64,000 nt of DNA from Gordionus sp. m RMFG-2023 (GCF_954871325.1 NC_088776.1:27824508-27888507); one strand, 5' to 3'; counted from the stretch's first letter, positions 1 through 12,126 are shown. Program-made: numbers and translations. The notes: generated by a model from the sequence alone, not told the origin.

Positions 1-440
1 CAGATTCGAACCCCCAATCTTTCCAATCAACCGTAAAAGTCCAGATGGTGCCACGGTCTGGTATGCTTAAAAGTCTCTGAGCGTAATATTCGTCATGATA
101 GTGACCGAGATACTTTTTAATTCCATCGTCTCAGCTGGGTTCCTAAACCGATTCGAACCTTCAATCTTTTCAATCAACCGAATCTCGATAGTGCCACGGT
201 CTGGTATGCTTAAAAGTCTCTGAGCGTAATATTCGTCATGATAGTGACCGAGATACTTTTTAATTCCATCGTCTCAGCTGGGTTCCTAAACCGATTCGAA
301 CCTTCAATCTTTTCAATCAACCGAATCTCGATAGTGCCACGGTCTGGTATGCTTAAAAGTCTCTGAGCGCCATATTCTTCATGATAGAGTGACCGAGATT
401 CTTTCAAAACCCACCGTCTCATCCCAAATCTTCGAACCTC
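1..440. repeat. tandem array, about 143-bp unit, three copies plus a partial one
   Basis: The anchor GATTCGAACC recurs at 3, 150 and 293, with a decayed fourth near 430, giving spacings of 147, 143 and about 137 bp. Units two and three are nearly identical, and the window begins inside the array. On the minus strand each unit carries GGTTCGAATC, a good RNA polymerase III box B, with a weak box-A-like TGGCAC about 40 bases before it, so the unit may come from a tRNA-like SINE head. An open frame crosses the array on the minus strand but only reflects the repeat. Confidence 0.8.
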
Positions 441-739
441 CAATCTTTCCAATCAATCATAAAAAGCAATGATGATACTTTAATGGGCGAGAAATTTTAA
501 CTATTTCTTTGTGTAAATATTTTTACCACAAATACCCATAATGAGCATGCTCTTCAACTCATAATAATCTTCTTACCCCGGTTACAGCTAACAACCTTGA
601 TTATTTTGGTCAAAAGAGTTTGACTCTTCCTCGTTAATAGGCGTAAAAATTAAACTTTTTACAGGAAATCCCTTGGAGTTCTATTTCTTAAAACAAACCA
701 AACTGAAATTCTCAAGAGGAGTTCATCTGCCATTCTAAT

Positions 740-1455
740 TCAAGGTGTATCGATGCCACTTTTTGGAGGCCGATCCGATATTCCCAATATTAAATTGATA
801 TCGGCCGATTACCGATTCGATATCATATATAATTTTGTATTCTGTAAAGATACCAATGGTTTTAATTTTAATATACTTTTTATTAGTATAACATCTATAA
901 TTTAACTATACCATAATAACTTATGTCATTTAAATATATTATAATGATCAGTTATAGTTTATATTCATTCAATAAAATACTTTTATTGTTAAATCACTTT
1001 TAATAATAAGTAATATATTAATTATATACATTTGAAATAAATATTTAAAATAATATTTAACATTAATATATCGAAGATTTCTTTTTAGAAATACCAAAAT
1101 TTTAAATTTATCAATGGTCAGCCTGCGGCGATAGTAACTGTCAATATTACCAGCTTCACTAAAAACTGATTCGGAAGAGATTATCGCACACTTTTATAAA
1201 TAGAATGCGCAAAAAAAATAACAATAGAATATTTATTAATTAATTATTAAAAAAATATATATAAAAATGGATTTCGATTTTATTTATAGAAATAAATGAT
1301 TTTAGATTTAACTTTTTTAAAAAATTTTATAACATTTTATTTTTGTTAATGACGCTATTTTATATCGGATCGGAAATGATATAATATTGGCCGATAACCG
1401 ATATTTTAAAATGGGTGATATCGGCCCGATCCAAAAAAATATCGGTACATCCCTA
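740..1455 (-). mobile_element. non-autonomous hAT element, family A copy 1
   Basis: A 716-bp element with ATCGG-rich terminal inverted repeats ending ...GGTACATCCCTA, flanked by the exact 8-bp duplication ATTCTAAT (732-739 and 1456-1463). Read on the minus strand near 1080-1200, the interior encodes SSESVFSEAGNID followed by YYRRRL and LVFLKRNL. This is the C-terminal dimerisation motif of hAT transposases, with only a short leader left before it. It probably lies in an intron of the convertase gene. Confidence 0.85.
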
Positions 1456-3024
1456 ATTCTAATATATTTCCTTCTTAATTATATACACTACCGACAATAA
1501 CTGACTGCTCACCCTACATTTATACTTTTACGAATCCAAACCTTCATTTATTATCAAATACACATATATTATATCTAAGAATAGCCTCATAAGGTAAACT
1601 CTCAATTAAATTTAAAATATGTCATATTTATTAGCACTTGATTATTTCGTTTTGTACTATTTTGACTGGATAACAAGTATGGATTTTTTAAAGCCAATTT
1701 ATTGCCTAAGCAAAAATAAATAGTTCCTAAAGAGTAATTTCTCAATCATCTTTATTTGTGAAGTATAAAATTTGATTTCTTTTAGAACATGGTGAACATA
1801 TAATTTTAATCTGGCCTTTAAAGGCTACTGTAATATTTTCATTGTGCCTCAAATGCCATCGCAGGTGCCATTGACATATGTTTGTCAAATTATTAAAATT
1901 GTTACGCAACCCCGTAACAGTACATCGTTTTTGGTATAGACCCAAATTTACTCGTTAAAATTTAGTGTTTTTGAAATAAATCAACGGAGATCGTATTATA
2001 GTGTAAAGATTTAGAAACAATGACATAATTAACGTTGTTCCCATTTTTATAATGGGCCACAAATGTTAATCTGTATGTTTAGTAATTAATTCAAGATTGG
2101 TAAGATCAATCGTGACACATTGTTTAAACATTACACATTCAATTCTATTTATTTCTAATAATTCACATAATTGTCTTTTCAAGCCCTATGTATCTATACA
2201 TTTATAACATATACTAAAATAATATTTTGGTTGAGAAGGATTGCAAACTAACTGTGCTAAGAGATATTTGGGATATTCATTTATTTTACAATAATTGTTG
2301 GCTTATCTGATAATATTATGTGTTTAAATGGCAGGTATGATCTTAATTAAAAAATATAGTTTTCTAAATTAAAAAAAAGTTTCTACAAAAAGAAGAATTG
2401 TTCCCTCCCAGAAAAACAAATTGTGAAAATTTAGATAATGATCTTTTGATATTGGTATATATTTCTTTCTTTTATATTAGTAGTTTAGAAATATATCACA
2501 TTTTTATATATAAATTTAATTCCATCTATAATTATTTTGATTTGCATTATTGGCTATGTTTTTTTAATCCAAGCTGAGACTAATTAAATTTTATTATATA
2601 ATATATTTATAAAATTTAAAGAAAATTCAAAAGAATCGAAAACAATAAGTCCTTCAAAAACAAATCAAAATTTTCAATTGCATATTGGATGAGCATCACA
2701 AAAAATTTAAATACCACCCCCCCCCCCCACCCAATCTTAATTAGTCGTCATTTATAAGTTAAATAATAAGTTTAAGGTGATAAATTTATTAAGTTTTTAA
2801 TTTATAACAAATAATGTAATAAGTAAGAAATAGAAAAGTAATGATTAATTTATACACTTTTGATCCCTATTATTTCAAGAAATAAAAATTTATACTTTTG
2901 GGGTAATTTATAACATGTATGTAACTATCATATAAATTTTTATTCGAATAGAAGGGATCGGCTAAAAATCTTATTTTTAATCCATTCTTAGACCTGTCGA
3001 CCACTATGGTAATCCGCCGTCTGT
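1456..3024. other. AT-rich stretch without a recognised gene
   Basis: No convincing coding sequence. It holds a run of about 13 C near 2717-2730, and otherwise AT-rich DNA with short fortuitous frames. Probably intronic to the convertase gene that starts at 6352 on the minus strand. Confidence 0.4.
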
Positions 3025-3754
3025 CATACCAAATCGATAACTTTTCGGCCTGACCTTTTAAATTTTGATAAAATTTTGCATACTGCAGAAACATCATTAA
3101 AAAGCATCGAATCCAAATTTTTAGCCCAAGTATTAAATAGCTTCTGAGAGATATCAATTTTTTCAAAATACGTAAAAAATTGAAATAGGTAAAATAATGA
3201 AGCTAAAAATAAAAATTATATGTCATTGAGTAACTCTATAAAGGTCTTTTATTGAATATTAAGGATTTTTGTAATATAATAATCTTGCGGTTTTTATGTA
3301 AGTTTTAAATTTTGAACCTGAAACTCTAGGTGTTTCGCTTTCCGAATTTCTTTCAATTTAATAAAAAAAATTTAACTTGGGACACATGTGAATTTTAGTT
3401 ATTATGATTTTAAAAAATAAATGATTTTTTTCCAAAAATATATGGCGCTCCTATAAAAAATAACGCATTTTTAAACATAAATAAATAATAAGATATTCCG
3501 GCATTAATAACATCAAATAATTTTAATTTTCGAAAAATTAAATTAATTTTGCAAATATGATAGGAATCACTAAAGATATTACTTATTTTCGAATTTTCAT
3601 CAAATTAAGTTTTTTGGACGCCTTGTTTTGCAATAAATACGCCCAGTCGTCTTTGATTTAGATTATTATTTTTTGATATGAAAAGGAGATATGGTGTCGC
3701 TGCAATTATGCAAAATTAAAAAGGTCGAGCCGAAAAGTTATCGATTTAGTATGG
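3025..3754 (+). mobile_element. family W repeat, copy 1
   Basis: About 730 bp bounded by inverted ends: CATACCAAATCGATAACTTT on the left and the matching AAAGTTATCGATTTAGTATG on the right. The interior is non-coding. It includes a segment around GGTGTTTCGCTTTCCGAAT that recurs near 46060 and, inverted, near 25595. Four copies occur in the window. No target-site duplication is clear, so the superfamily is not assigned. Confidence 0.65.
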
Positions 3755-3775
3755 AATTAATCCACGAGGAAGATC

Positions 3776-4320
3776 TAGTGAAGGTTAAAGTCAGGTCTTT
3801 GGTCCAGACGATACACACGAGCCGGACCGAGCCAAGGTTCTCAGAAAAAGACCGGTCCAGGCGGTGATCATCATTTTAAAAATATTTAGGCTTTACCTAA
3901 TTAAAATTTTATTTGTTTTATCATAAAAATATTTTCTGTTAATAATAACATTTAATTTAAATAAATGCTAATGTCTTTGTTTGTAGAACTGAACTGAAAG
4001 GAACTAGAAAGGAGGACTTAATAGTGGTAGACCTTTCCATTTTGTCTATTATAAACTTTTAATATTATTTGGTTTATATGTTTGATATTTGTTTAATGTT
4101 ATTGAAGAAAATGAGTTTGTGCACGTGGATGATATATTAAAATTAAGAGTAGATTATTTTTATCTAGATTTCCATCAGGAAAGATAAATATTTGATGTTT
4201 TATCAGATGTTTATTTAAAAACCTAATAAATAATAGAACAAATATAAATTATTTTAAATAATTGTAGCTGAAGATACATTAAATTTGTGGATTCCACATT
4301 AAATTAAGATCTAATAAGGT
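3776..4320 (+). mobile_element. family Y hAT element, copy 1, right end missing
   Basis: Begins TAGTGAAGGTTAAAGTC and then has the GGTCC/GGACC-rich subterminal motifs of the complete copy at 8859-9713. Homology to that copy continues through TATTGAAGAAAATGA and AAAATTAAGAGTAGATT (about 4095-4155) to about 4310, where the right terminal repeat is not found. Confidence 0.6.
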
Positions 4321-5332
4321 CATGTGATTAAGAAAAATTTCCTTGAATTGGACCATAATCTTTTCAATCATATTTAAAAATAAATTAGTTGGTTTTATAC
4401 ATTTCTCATTGTTAATTATTTTATAAGTTTAGGTATTAGGAGCAATTTATGACCCTAGCTTTAAATCGATAAATATGTGAATGATTAAAAGGAAAAAAAT
4501 ATTACGAACAATTTATATGAAAAAAAGCTACCTCACGAAACCCTTAAAACATTAAATGGGGAGGTGGCTTCATAACAAAGGGAAGGGGGGGGGAGGCATT
4601 TTCACCCGTTTGGGAATATGTCAGTTTTCGTATATATCATTTTAAGCCAATAAAAATTTTCCTCCTATACTGTCACCACCCTCTTCTAAACAAATGAATA
4701 CAATATGTCACTATATATAATTTAAAAGAAAAATAAGTAAAATTTAATTATTTTTTAAAATAATGTCTATAAATCAATCAGAAAAAACATTTTAATTTTA
4801 AAAAAGTGTAAAACCAATTTTTTTTTGAATGTAAAAATTAATTTGGAAGACCCTATCTAATAGTACCTCCCACCGCCATTAACAAAATCCTGGATGCTTC
4901 ATAATCATGATCTGATTATTTTAAGATATCACTATTAAACATTTATCATCAGAATTTGAAGTAACAAGGCAACTTGAATAGGCTAGAAAAAGAATGTTTT
5001 TCATATAAATATAAGAGATGTCCTTTTTTGGAATAAAATTATCCAAAAGATTTGATTTTAACTAAAAAAATTATGTGCTCCAAATTCGATACGCCACAAC
5101 CAGCTGATCGGATCAAAACACTGCCGTCGATAAGGTTGTTGGCGCACAAGTTTAAGTATGCCATATAATATTTAAAACTTGTAGCAAATAAATTAAGGAA
5201 AATGATAAGACGGCAATTGTCAATATTTGGTTATAATCTTTTATTCCTACCTTAAAAAACACGAAATTCTGTGATCCATGTTTGTCTTATAATTGAAAAG
5301 TTCAAATCTACGAATGAATATTCAAATCTTAC
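4321..5332. other. probable intron of the convertase gene
   Basis: No exon was found here for the catalytic-His region that should follow exon 5. A G run lies near 4585-4597, beside a segment (about 4560-4720) resembling 50515-50650. Near 4860-4900, CAAAATCCTGGATGC resembles the transposon-like end at about 43795-43817. Confidence 0.4.
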
Positions 5333-6352
5333 CTATTTTCATTACTAATATCATAACGAGGTTGTGGATCTGGATCTTGATCATTAATGTCATAACTTGC
5401 TTTTGGATCCTTAAAACAATTTTTTTCAATAATAGAAATAAAACATATAAGACATATGTATTTTGACCCTATAATATAAAAAAATGGTGAAATCGGACAA
5501 ATATATAATTTACGTAGTTGCTGGAGATATCGGGATTATCAGTTTCTATACCATCATCTAGAATGGTTATAACAACGCCATATCCGCTGTAACCTAACTG
5601 CCATGCCTCTTGCGTATTTAAATCTAGTCCTTTCGCTCTGTTCTGATAAAAATATAATACATTTATAGAAAACACACCAAAATATGATTTAAACAAAATA
5701 AAACGACCCAAGGCAATAATAAAAATATTAATAAGATGTCATTATTTATATCTCAGGTTTATAGAAAAGATTTACCAGGTACCATTGTTGCCGATAGAAA
5801 GGATCGTTAAAATATGGTAAATGATTATCGCGAGTAATGCTTCTCTTGCCACGCTTTTTTGCCTTTTGTTGTTCTATAAAAACAACTGACGAATCCTTAA
5901 TTGCCGACAAAATTATAAAAGAAAAATAAATTATATATATAATTTAAATATTTTTTAAAGTAGAGATTATCAAATATATGATTGTTACCTTGTGAAAATT
6001 ATAGTCTTCGGCAGGAATATCCCAAGATTGTAAAGATTTTGATTTGATAGATGGATTCCTAAATACGTGAAGTCCATTATCAAACTATGAATATAAAAAT
6101 ATATGAATATCTATCAACTGTTTTGTGAAAATATACCGAATGAATATGAGTCAAATTGTGTCGTTCGGCATATCTTTTAGCTATATGATGTTGATTTGCT
6201 GATAAATCGCGCAATTCTACTACAAATGTATCGGTGTAATGGGTGTGTTTTTGGTCGTAGCTCTCACTATTAATTCTATCGACCTGGCAAGTCACGTGTG
6301 AAGTTGTTATAATCGTTAAATACAAAATCAGCAAAGTTTTCAGACGATTCAT
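5333..6352 (-). CDS. furin-type proprotein convertase, N-terminal part (five exons, continues off the left edge)
   Basis: A subtilisin/kexin-family endoprotease of the secretory pathway that cuts precursors after dibasic sites. Exons, in transcript order: 6352-6137, 6084-5989, 5895-5776, 5642-5514, 5409-5333. All four introns are short GT-AG introns in phase 0, and the last donor leaves phase 2. Residues 1-23 form a signal peptide (MNRLKTLLILYLTIITTSHV). Residues 24 to about 122 are the prodomain (YTDTFVVEL, later VVFIEQQKAKKRGKR, matching furin's WLEQQVAKRRTKR). The autocleavage site is KKRGKR. The catalytic domain begins with DPFYRQQWYL, LDLNTQEAWQLGYSGYG and the catalytic Asp in ILDDGIE, and ends here at DINDQDPDPQPRY. 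The His and Ser of the triad would lie to the left of the window. Reading frame and splice sites are intact, so the gene is probably live. The DQDPDPQPRY segment fits furin better than PC2. The start codon may instead be at 7090. Confidence 0.9.
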
Positions 6353-7090
6353 TAATTTTAATCGTGTAAATAAAGGAAAATAATTAATCGGGAATTGGTA
6401 GAACGGAATACAATTATCACCGGAAATTAATGAGTTTGAGCCTAATTTGCTAAATAGTTTACGTCTTTGGTATGTTAGAATAAAATCCGAATAGATTTGG
6501 TGTGCGACATACGTGTAATAAAAATAATTCTTTAATTTGCCTTTAATATATTTACGATATCGATGGTATATAGATAAAGAAACCTCATAATAAGATTTCC
6601 GAAAAATTATAGCGCAATAACTTATGTTTTGTATTAAGCTAAAATAAATTAAAATCATATTGCTTATTATGATTATTTTAAAAACAAACGTAAATTTTAT
6701 ATAGGTAATAATTTTTGCATTGAAATATTTGGATAATAATGAATTAGGGTCTATTATAAAGGCAAATAATATTGTAAATATAAGACTTGATATCTGCGAC
6801 TTAATGTGAAGTATGTATAACCATAGTCCCAGAAATTTTTTGAAACTGGCTAAACTAAGCATACAAAATAATACCAGGGAATAAGGGACTTTCATACGAA
6901 TGAATACTAAGAAACATTTCAAAATGAGGTCATATAACTCAGAAATCCATATGAAGTCTTCAAGAATATTATTTTGGGAATATAAGTCATGTTTTAATAT
7001 TCTTTTATCACATCGTCTTAAATCATTTTCGATATTTATATTATAATATGCATTTGTTGTTGATGCTTGGGATAATTTTATTTGGTACAT
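6353..7090 (-). CDS. open frame joined in frame to the convertase: possible hydrophobic N-terminal extension
   Basis: 246 codons without a stop run straight into the convertase signal peptide. A frame this long is very unlikely by chance in such AT-rich DNA. The ATG at 7090 sits in a good context (TTCACCATG), better than the inner ATG at 6352, and is the first ATG downstream of the predicted start site at 7154. The product would hold several hydrophobic stretches (for example KVPYSLVLFCMLSLASF, LIFTILFAFIID, FKIIIISNMILIYFSLI), then a basic stretch (YHRYRKYIKGKLK). Some insect furins are known to have a long N-terminal region before the prodomain, which is a loose precedent. No homology is recognised. 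It could also be a separate upstream reading frame or a recently lost exon. Confidence 0.45.
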
Positions 7091-7148
7091 GGTGAAATCG
7101 TGTTGATGACTTAAAGTTATTTGATTAAATAAGTGAGGGATAGGGGTG

Positions 7149-7190
7149 AAGACTGAGCCACGAATTTCATTAAGTTCACACTATATAAGG
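7149..7190 (-). promoter_or_regulatory. core promoter: TATA box and TCAGT initiator
   Basis: On the minus strand CTTATATAG occupies 7189-7181 and CTCAGTC lies at 7157-7151. The TATA T is about 33 bases upstream of the initiator A at 7154, close to the usual 30-31. TCAGT is the arthropod-type initiator. The predicted start is 64 bases upstream of the ATG at 7090. Confidence 0.5.
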
Positions 7191-7886
7191 TGTATTTAGT
7201 TGGCATAATTATTTTCGTACTCAATGTATGATGATGATATTGCATTTTGAATATTTCTCAATTAATTTCGATATTTGCATTTAGTCATATAAATATTATT
7301 GTATACGCATTGATTTAAATGGGATATGGAGTATTTCACCTGCTTGAGGTAGGATACCATAAAATGTAGTTAATCATTTATCAATATAAAAGATGTTTTT
7401 TCTAAATATGAAAAATTATAAAAATAATTAATTTAAAATTGTTTGTAGTTTTATACTTAAACTCTTCAATTTTATAAAAATTAAGAAGAATGACACCAAG
7501 GTTAACTAGTAATAATATATTATAAAGGTTACTTATTTTTTAGTTTCATGTTTAAAAAAGAAAGAAACAATATTATTATAATAAAAATAAATTAAATATT
7601 TGTAACATTATCATCTCTGTGTTAAATTTTTTTTAAAGTAGGACGAGGATATGGTTTTATTTATAGTAATTGGGAAAATAATCGTACATAAATAAAACCA
7701 ACTACTAATGACCTTATAATTAGTTAATTATAAAGATATTATGTCGAAATATTATTTAATTTATTAAATTATTGGCTCTTTGTTCGAATCGATATAAGAT
7801 TATTTTAATACAAGTTAAAAATCGAAATAAATTGACGGAAAAAACCATACAAATGCGATAAAGTAGAACTCTAAAAAAATATTCCT
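7191..7886. other. upstream intergenic DNA
   Basis: AT-rich, with no gene or repeat family recognised. It separates the convertase promoter from the transposon nest. Confidence 0.4.
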
Positions 7887-8858
7887 GAACAATAGCTGGG
7901 CACTAACCGAATTTAAGGTTAGGCCTATGCCGATTTTGGCCAAGAATTATGACAATTGTTACCCTTCTGAATTATATTATTGAATTTTAAACATATTTAA
8001 AATATTAATTATTATTTCATTAAAAAACATTGGAAAAGTTTTATAATGACGAATACGAAATATTTTTATAAAGTGCAATTATTTCTATATTCGAATTTCC
8101 ACTAAAAGATTTAAATATTTATTTTTACCTAATCCGATTAATAAACATTGGAAAAGTTTTAGAATGACGAATATGACAATGGTTACCTTTCTGATTTAAA
8201 TTATTAAAAATTTACAATAAAGCAGAGTGTTAGCTAAGGTTATCTCTTAAGCATAACCTTAGCCAATCAAAATCACTTTATGCTTAGTTTTTGCCAAAAT
8301 AAATCGGCATAGGCTTTGCTATAGGGTTATTCCATAACAAAACAACCAGGGACTACCACCATAAAAATCAATGAAACTTGTCATATTAGTTATTTATGTT
8401 GTCAATTTTAAAAAAATCAAAATTTTATAAGCTCAGCCCCAAAGATATACGTCTTCAGAGTCAATAATCGCACGTGATTCAATTGAATCTTGTTTTTATA
8501 AAATACTTAAGATATAGTTATAAATTATTTTAATTATTTTATAGCCTTTAAAATTCTACATTGGAAAATTATCAGAAAATAATTTTAAAATTTCTAAATT
8601 TTCTTACTTCCGGTAAGAATAAAAAATTAGCATTATTGAGAAGGAATTTAGGGTTGATATTAGCTAGGAAAGTTTATTACCTTCATATTTCACTGTTTAA
8701 ATTAGTTACTTTTGCTTTTTTAAATTTTATTAAAATTTTTATAATATAGATTGCTATATTTAAAAATTATTATAATATATTTAATAAAAATATGTATTGT
8801 ATTGGTATTAAAATAAAAAATTCCACTGAGTAAAACAAATATGATGTCGGGCGATAAG

Positions 8859-9713
8859 TAGTGAAGGTCACGGTCTGATCTTTGGTCCGGACTGGACCGA
8901 TACCTTCGGACCTGACAGGACCACAGTTCTTAAGAAAAAGATCGATCCAGACCGTGGTCCTAAATAAAAAACATATTTTTTAACCTAATTTGATTTGTTT
9001 TATTATTTTATTAAATATAAGAGTATTATATAAACAAAAATTTATCCAATGGTATTGAAGAAAATGATTTTATGCTTGTGGTAGGCATATTAAAATTAAG
9101 AGTAGATTTTATTTTTTGAGATATTTTCATTTTCATTACTAGAAGTCTATATTTTATGTTTTATCAGATGTCTGCTTAAGGTACCTAATTATTTTATTAA
9201 GAATAAGGTTAAGTAATTTTTACAATAAATTATACAGATAGTTTCTTAAGAAAAAATAGAACTATAAAATAACCATAATATTTTAATAATATTACTGCAT
9301 ATTTTGATTAATTTATTGCTTAAAAAATTATAAACAATTATTTTGTTACTAGTTGCTGACGATACATTAAATTTGGTACTGCAAGTGAACACATACTCTA
9401 TGTTTTTTAATGGGACTATAAGCAAAATGTTTCTTGGACAAACTTATAGTTTTCATATTGTAAAATAAAAATTAACAAAATCTAAAATAATTCCTCTAGA
9501 AAAATATCATAAAATAAAATATACAAAAAAATTAAATTAATTGAATAGTAAAGCAAACTTTACAATAATAAAAGACCGGTCCGGACCACGGTCTGGACCG
9601 TAAAAAATAAAAAGACCGGCCCGGACCACGGTCCTCAAAAAAGATCGGTTTGACAATCGGTCTGGTCCGATCCCGGTCTAAGACTGATAGGACCGGACCG
9701 TTGACCTTCACTA
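8859..9713 (+). mobile_element. family Y hAT element, complete copy
   Basis: 855 bp, ends TAGTGAAGGTCA...TGACCTTCACTA, flanked by the exact 8-bp duplication GCGATAAG (8851-8858 and 9714-9721). The subterminal regions are dense in GGACCG/CGGTCC motifs, likely transposase-binding sites. No transposase frame is present. Confidence 0.9.
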
Positions 9714-9741
9714 GCGATAAGTAAGCAAGCGCCCTATACAG

Positions 9742-10014
9742 TAGAGATCTGCAAAGTTAGGCCCGGCCCGCCTAATTCTATTTTAAATAATTGGGTTCGG
9801 GCCTAGCCTAATATTTTTCGGGTCGCGTCAGGTCGGACCTTGAATTTTTTTTTAAATATATCTAAATTTATCAAATTTATATTAAATTTTTTATGTAAAA
9901 TAAAAATATTTTATTTTATTTATTGAAACTAAACGACATATAACATATGTCTTTTATTTTAAAAAACTTTGGGCCGGGACGGGCTTGAAAAATTAGGCCC
10001 GATGCAGATCACTA
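9742..10014 (+). mobile_element. family R hAT MITE
   Basis: 273 bp, ends TAGAGATCTGCAAAG and GCAGATCACTA, exact 8-bp duplication CTATACAG (9734-9741 and 10015-10022). The inner ends carry GGCCCGGCCCG-type GC-rich motifs in otherwise AT-rich DNA. Confidence 0.9.
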
Positions 10015-10202
10015 CTATACAGATATGATTGTTATTAGAACGCTATATGGTAAAATAAACATATTTTAAAATTTTATATACAAATTATAATTAAAAGAAT
10101 ACTTTTTGTTTTTATCATATTCCATTTTATGCTTAAAAATTTCCAGAGACTATAATTTCTAAGTACGTCCTGCCGCTGTTATGGACTCTACAATCGTTTT
10201 TA

Positions 10203-10368
10203 CAGTGTTGCGCAGAGCATAATTTTAAATTTATATGCAAATAAAATTATTTGAGTTGCAAAAAATTGCTGCAATAACATATTTATATTTTCTTATCAAT
10301 TTTTACTTTTTACAAGTTAAATAATTTTATTTATAAACGAAAGTTTTCATTAAATCTGCAAAACACTG
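10203..10368. mobile_element. pogo-like MITE with TA target duplication
   Basis: 166 bp, starting CAGTGTTGCGCAGA and ending TCTGCAAAACACTG, flanked on both sides by TA. The X copy at 38469-40213 lacks it at the matching site (TAATCGTTATTAATTGATTAATGG), confirming an insertion. CAG ends with a TA duplication are typical of Tc1/mariner-pogo elements. Confidence 0.75.
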
Positions 10369-10462
10369 TAATTGATTAATGGGCATCTATTTCTTTTCCT
10401 CAATTGCGGGGTAAAAGAAGGATGGTGATAGCCCATGGGAATCTAAAAACGAAATATACATC

Positions 10463-11193
10463 TAGGGATGTACAGATATTTTCTATCGGATCAGATCGGG
10501 CCGATATTTCAGGTTATCGGCCAATATTATAAAATTTGCGGATCCGATATAAAATGGCGTCTAACAAAAATAAAGTTATAAAATTTTTTTTAAAAGTTAT
10601 ATCTAAAAATCATTTATTTTTATAAATAAAATGGAAATCCATATTTTTTTAATAATAATAATTAATTAATAAACATTTTGCCATATTGTTATTTTTTTGC
10701 GCATTCTGTTTATAAAAGTGTGCGATAATCTCTTCAGAATCTGTGAAGATGGTGATATTGACAGTTACGATCGCTGAAGGCTGATTTCTGATAAATTGGA
10801 AATTTGGCATTTCTAAAAAGAAATCTTCGATATATTAATGTTAAAAATTATTATAAATATTTATTTCAAATTCCATAATATATTTATTACTTATTGTGTA
10901 TATAGATTAATGTTATTACTAAGTGATTTAACAATAAAAATATTTTATATACTTTTAGAATTGCAATTGAATTGAATATAAACTATAATTGATCATAATA
11001 TATTTAAATGACATAATGGTATAATTAAATTATAGATGTTATACTAATAAAAAGTATATTACAAATTAAAACCATTTATATCCTTACAGAATTCAAAATT
11101 AGCTATGATATCAGATCAGTAATCGGCCTATATCAATTTAATATCGAGAATATCGGATCGGCCTCCAAAAAGTGATACATCTGTACATTATTA
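10463..11193 (+). mobile_element. family A hAT element, copy 2
   Basis: 731 bp starting TAGGGATGTACAGATA, with near-perfect 8-bp flanks TATACATC and TATATATC. Around 10735-10830 the plus strand carries a decayed hAT C-terminal motif (DGDIDSYDR, RLISDK). Confidence 0.8.
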
Positions 11194-12126
11194 TATATAT
11201 CCCTCGGTAATTTCATTCTTTTTTATTAATGTAGTCTGCTAACCGCCAAAATTGGCATAAATACATGCGATCGGTCTTTCATTTAGGACCACAGTCTGAC
11301 CGGCTTTTTTATACATATGTTTATGACGATTTTTGGTAATTAGCCAAAATACTAAAAAAGAATAAAATTACTTAGGAGATAGATATTTCTTTTCTACATC
11401 CCCATGGACCATCACATCCTTCTTTTATCCCACAAGTGGCATCAAATAATAACGATAGTAGATCCACAACAATGACAGGATAACCTATAAATGATGGCCT
11501 CAGAAAATTCTATAATAAGCGTAAAAAATATGATAAAGATAAGATTGTTTTTTATAATAGTTTAATATCAATTTTTAAAATTTGTTTATTTTACAATAGA
11601 CGAATCTATCTGTATGGGCTGCTTGATTACATATCGCCCCAGGACATCATATTGGTTATACTCAATGGATTATTTTATTTTGATATCAATATAATGCATA
11701 TTAAATAAATATATTATATTAAAATAATCTTTAAATATAACGCCATCTTAATTATATTATTTATTTATAAAACAAAAATGGCTATAGATTTTTTTGATTA
11801 AACAGTTAGGTAATAAACATTCTTAGAATATATCAACGCCCAAAAAATTCTCAAGAATGTTAGTATTTTATTTTTACTGGAAATAAAAAAAACTTGAAAA
11901 TTATTTTGATATTTTCCAATGTAGAATTTAAAGGACTATAAAATGATATATAAATATAAACTGTAAAATATCTGAAGTATTTTTTTTAAAAAAAAATAAA
12001 ATTTAATGAAATCACGCATTAAGCGAATTTCGGCTTTGAAGACACATACCTTTGAATCTGATTGAGCTAGCATTCTAAAATTTTGATTTTACTAAAATAT
12101 ACAGCAAAGATAACTATTATGTCAAG

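Noticed and set aside
210-452. 80-codon minus-strand frame in the tandem array
   Set aside because: It follows the repeat units and contains the same peptide pattern in each; no homology or start signal.
5040-5260. Next convertase exon
   Set aside because: The GC-richer stretch with GGCGCACAAGTTTAAGTATGCC does not encode the HGTRCAGE region in any minus frame and looks like a repeat end.
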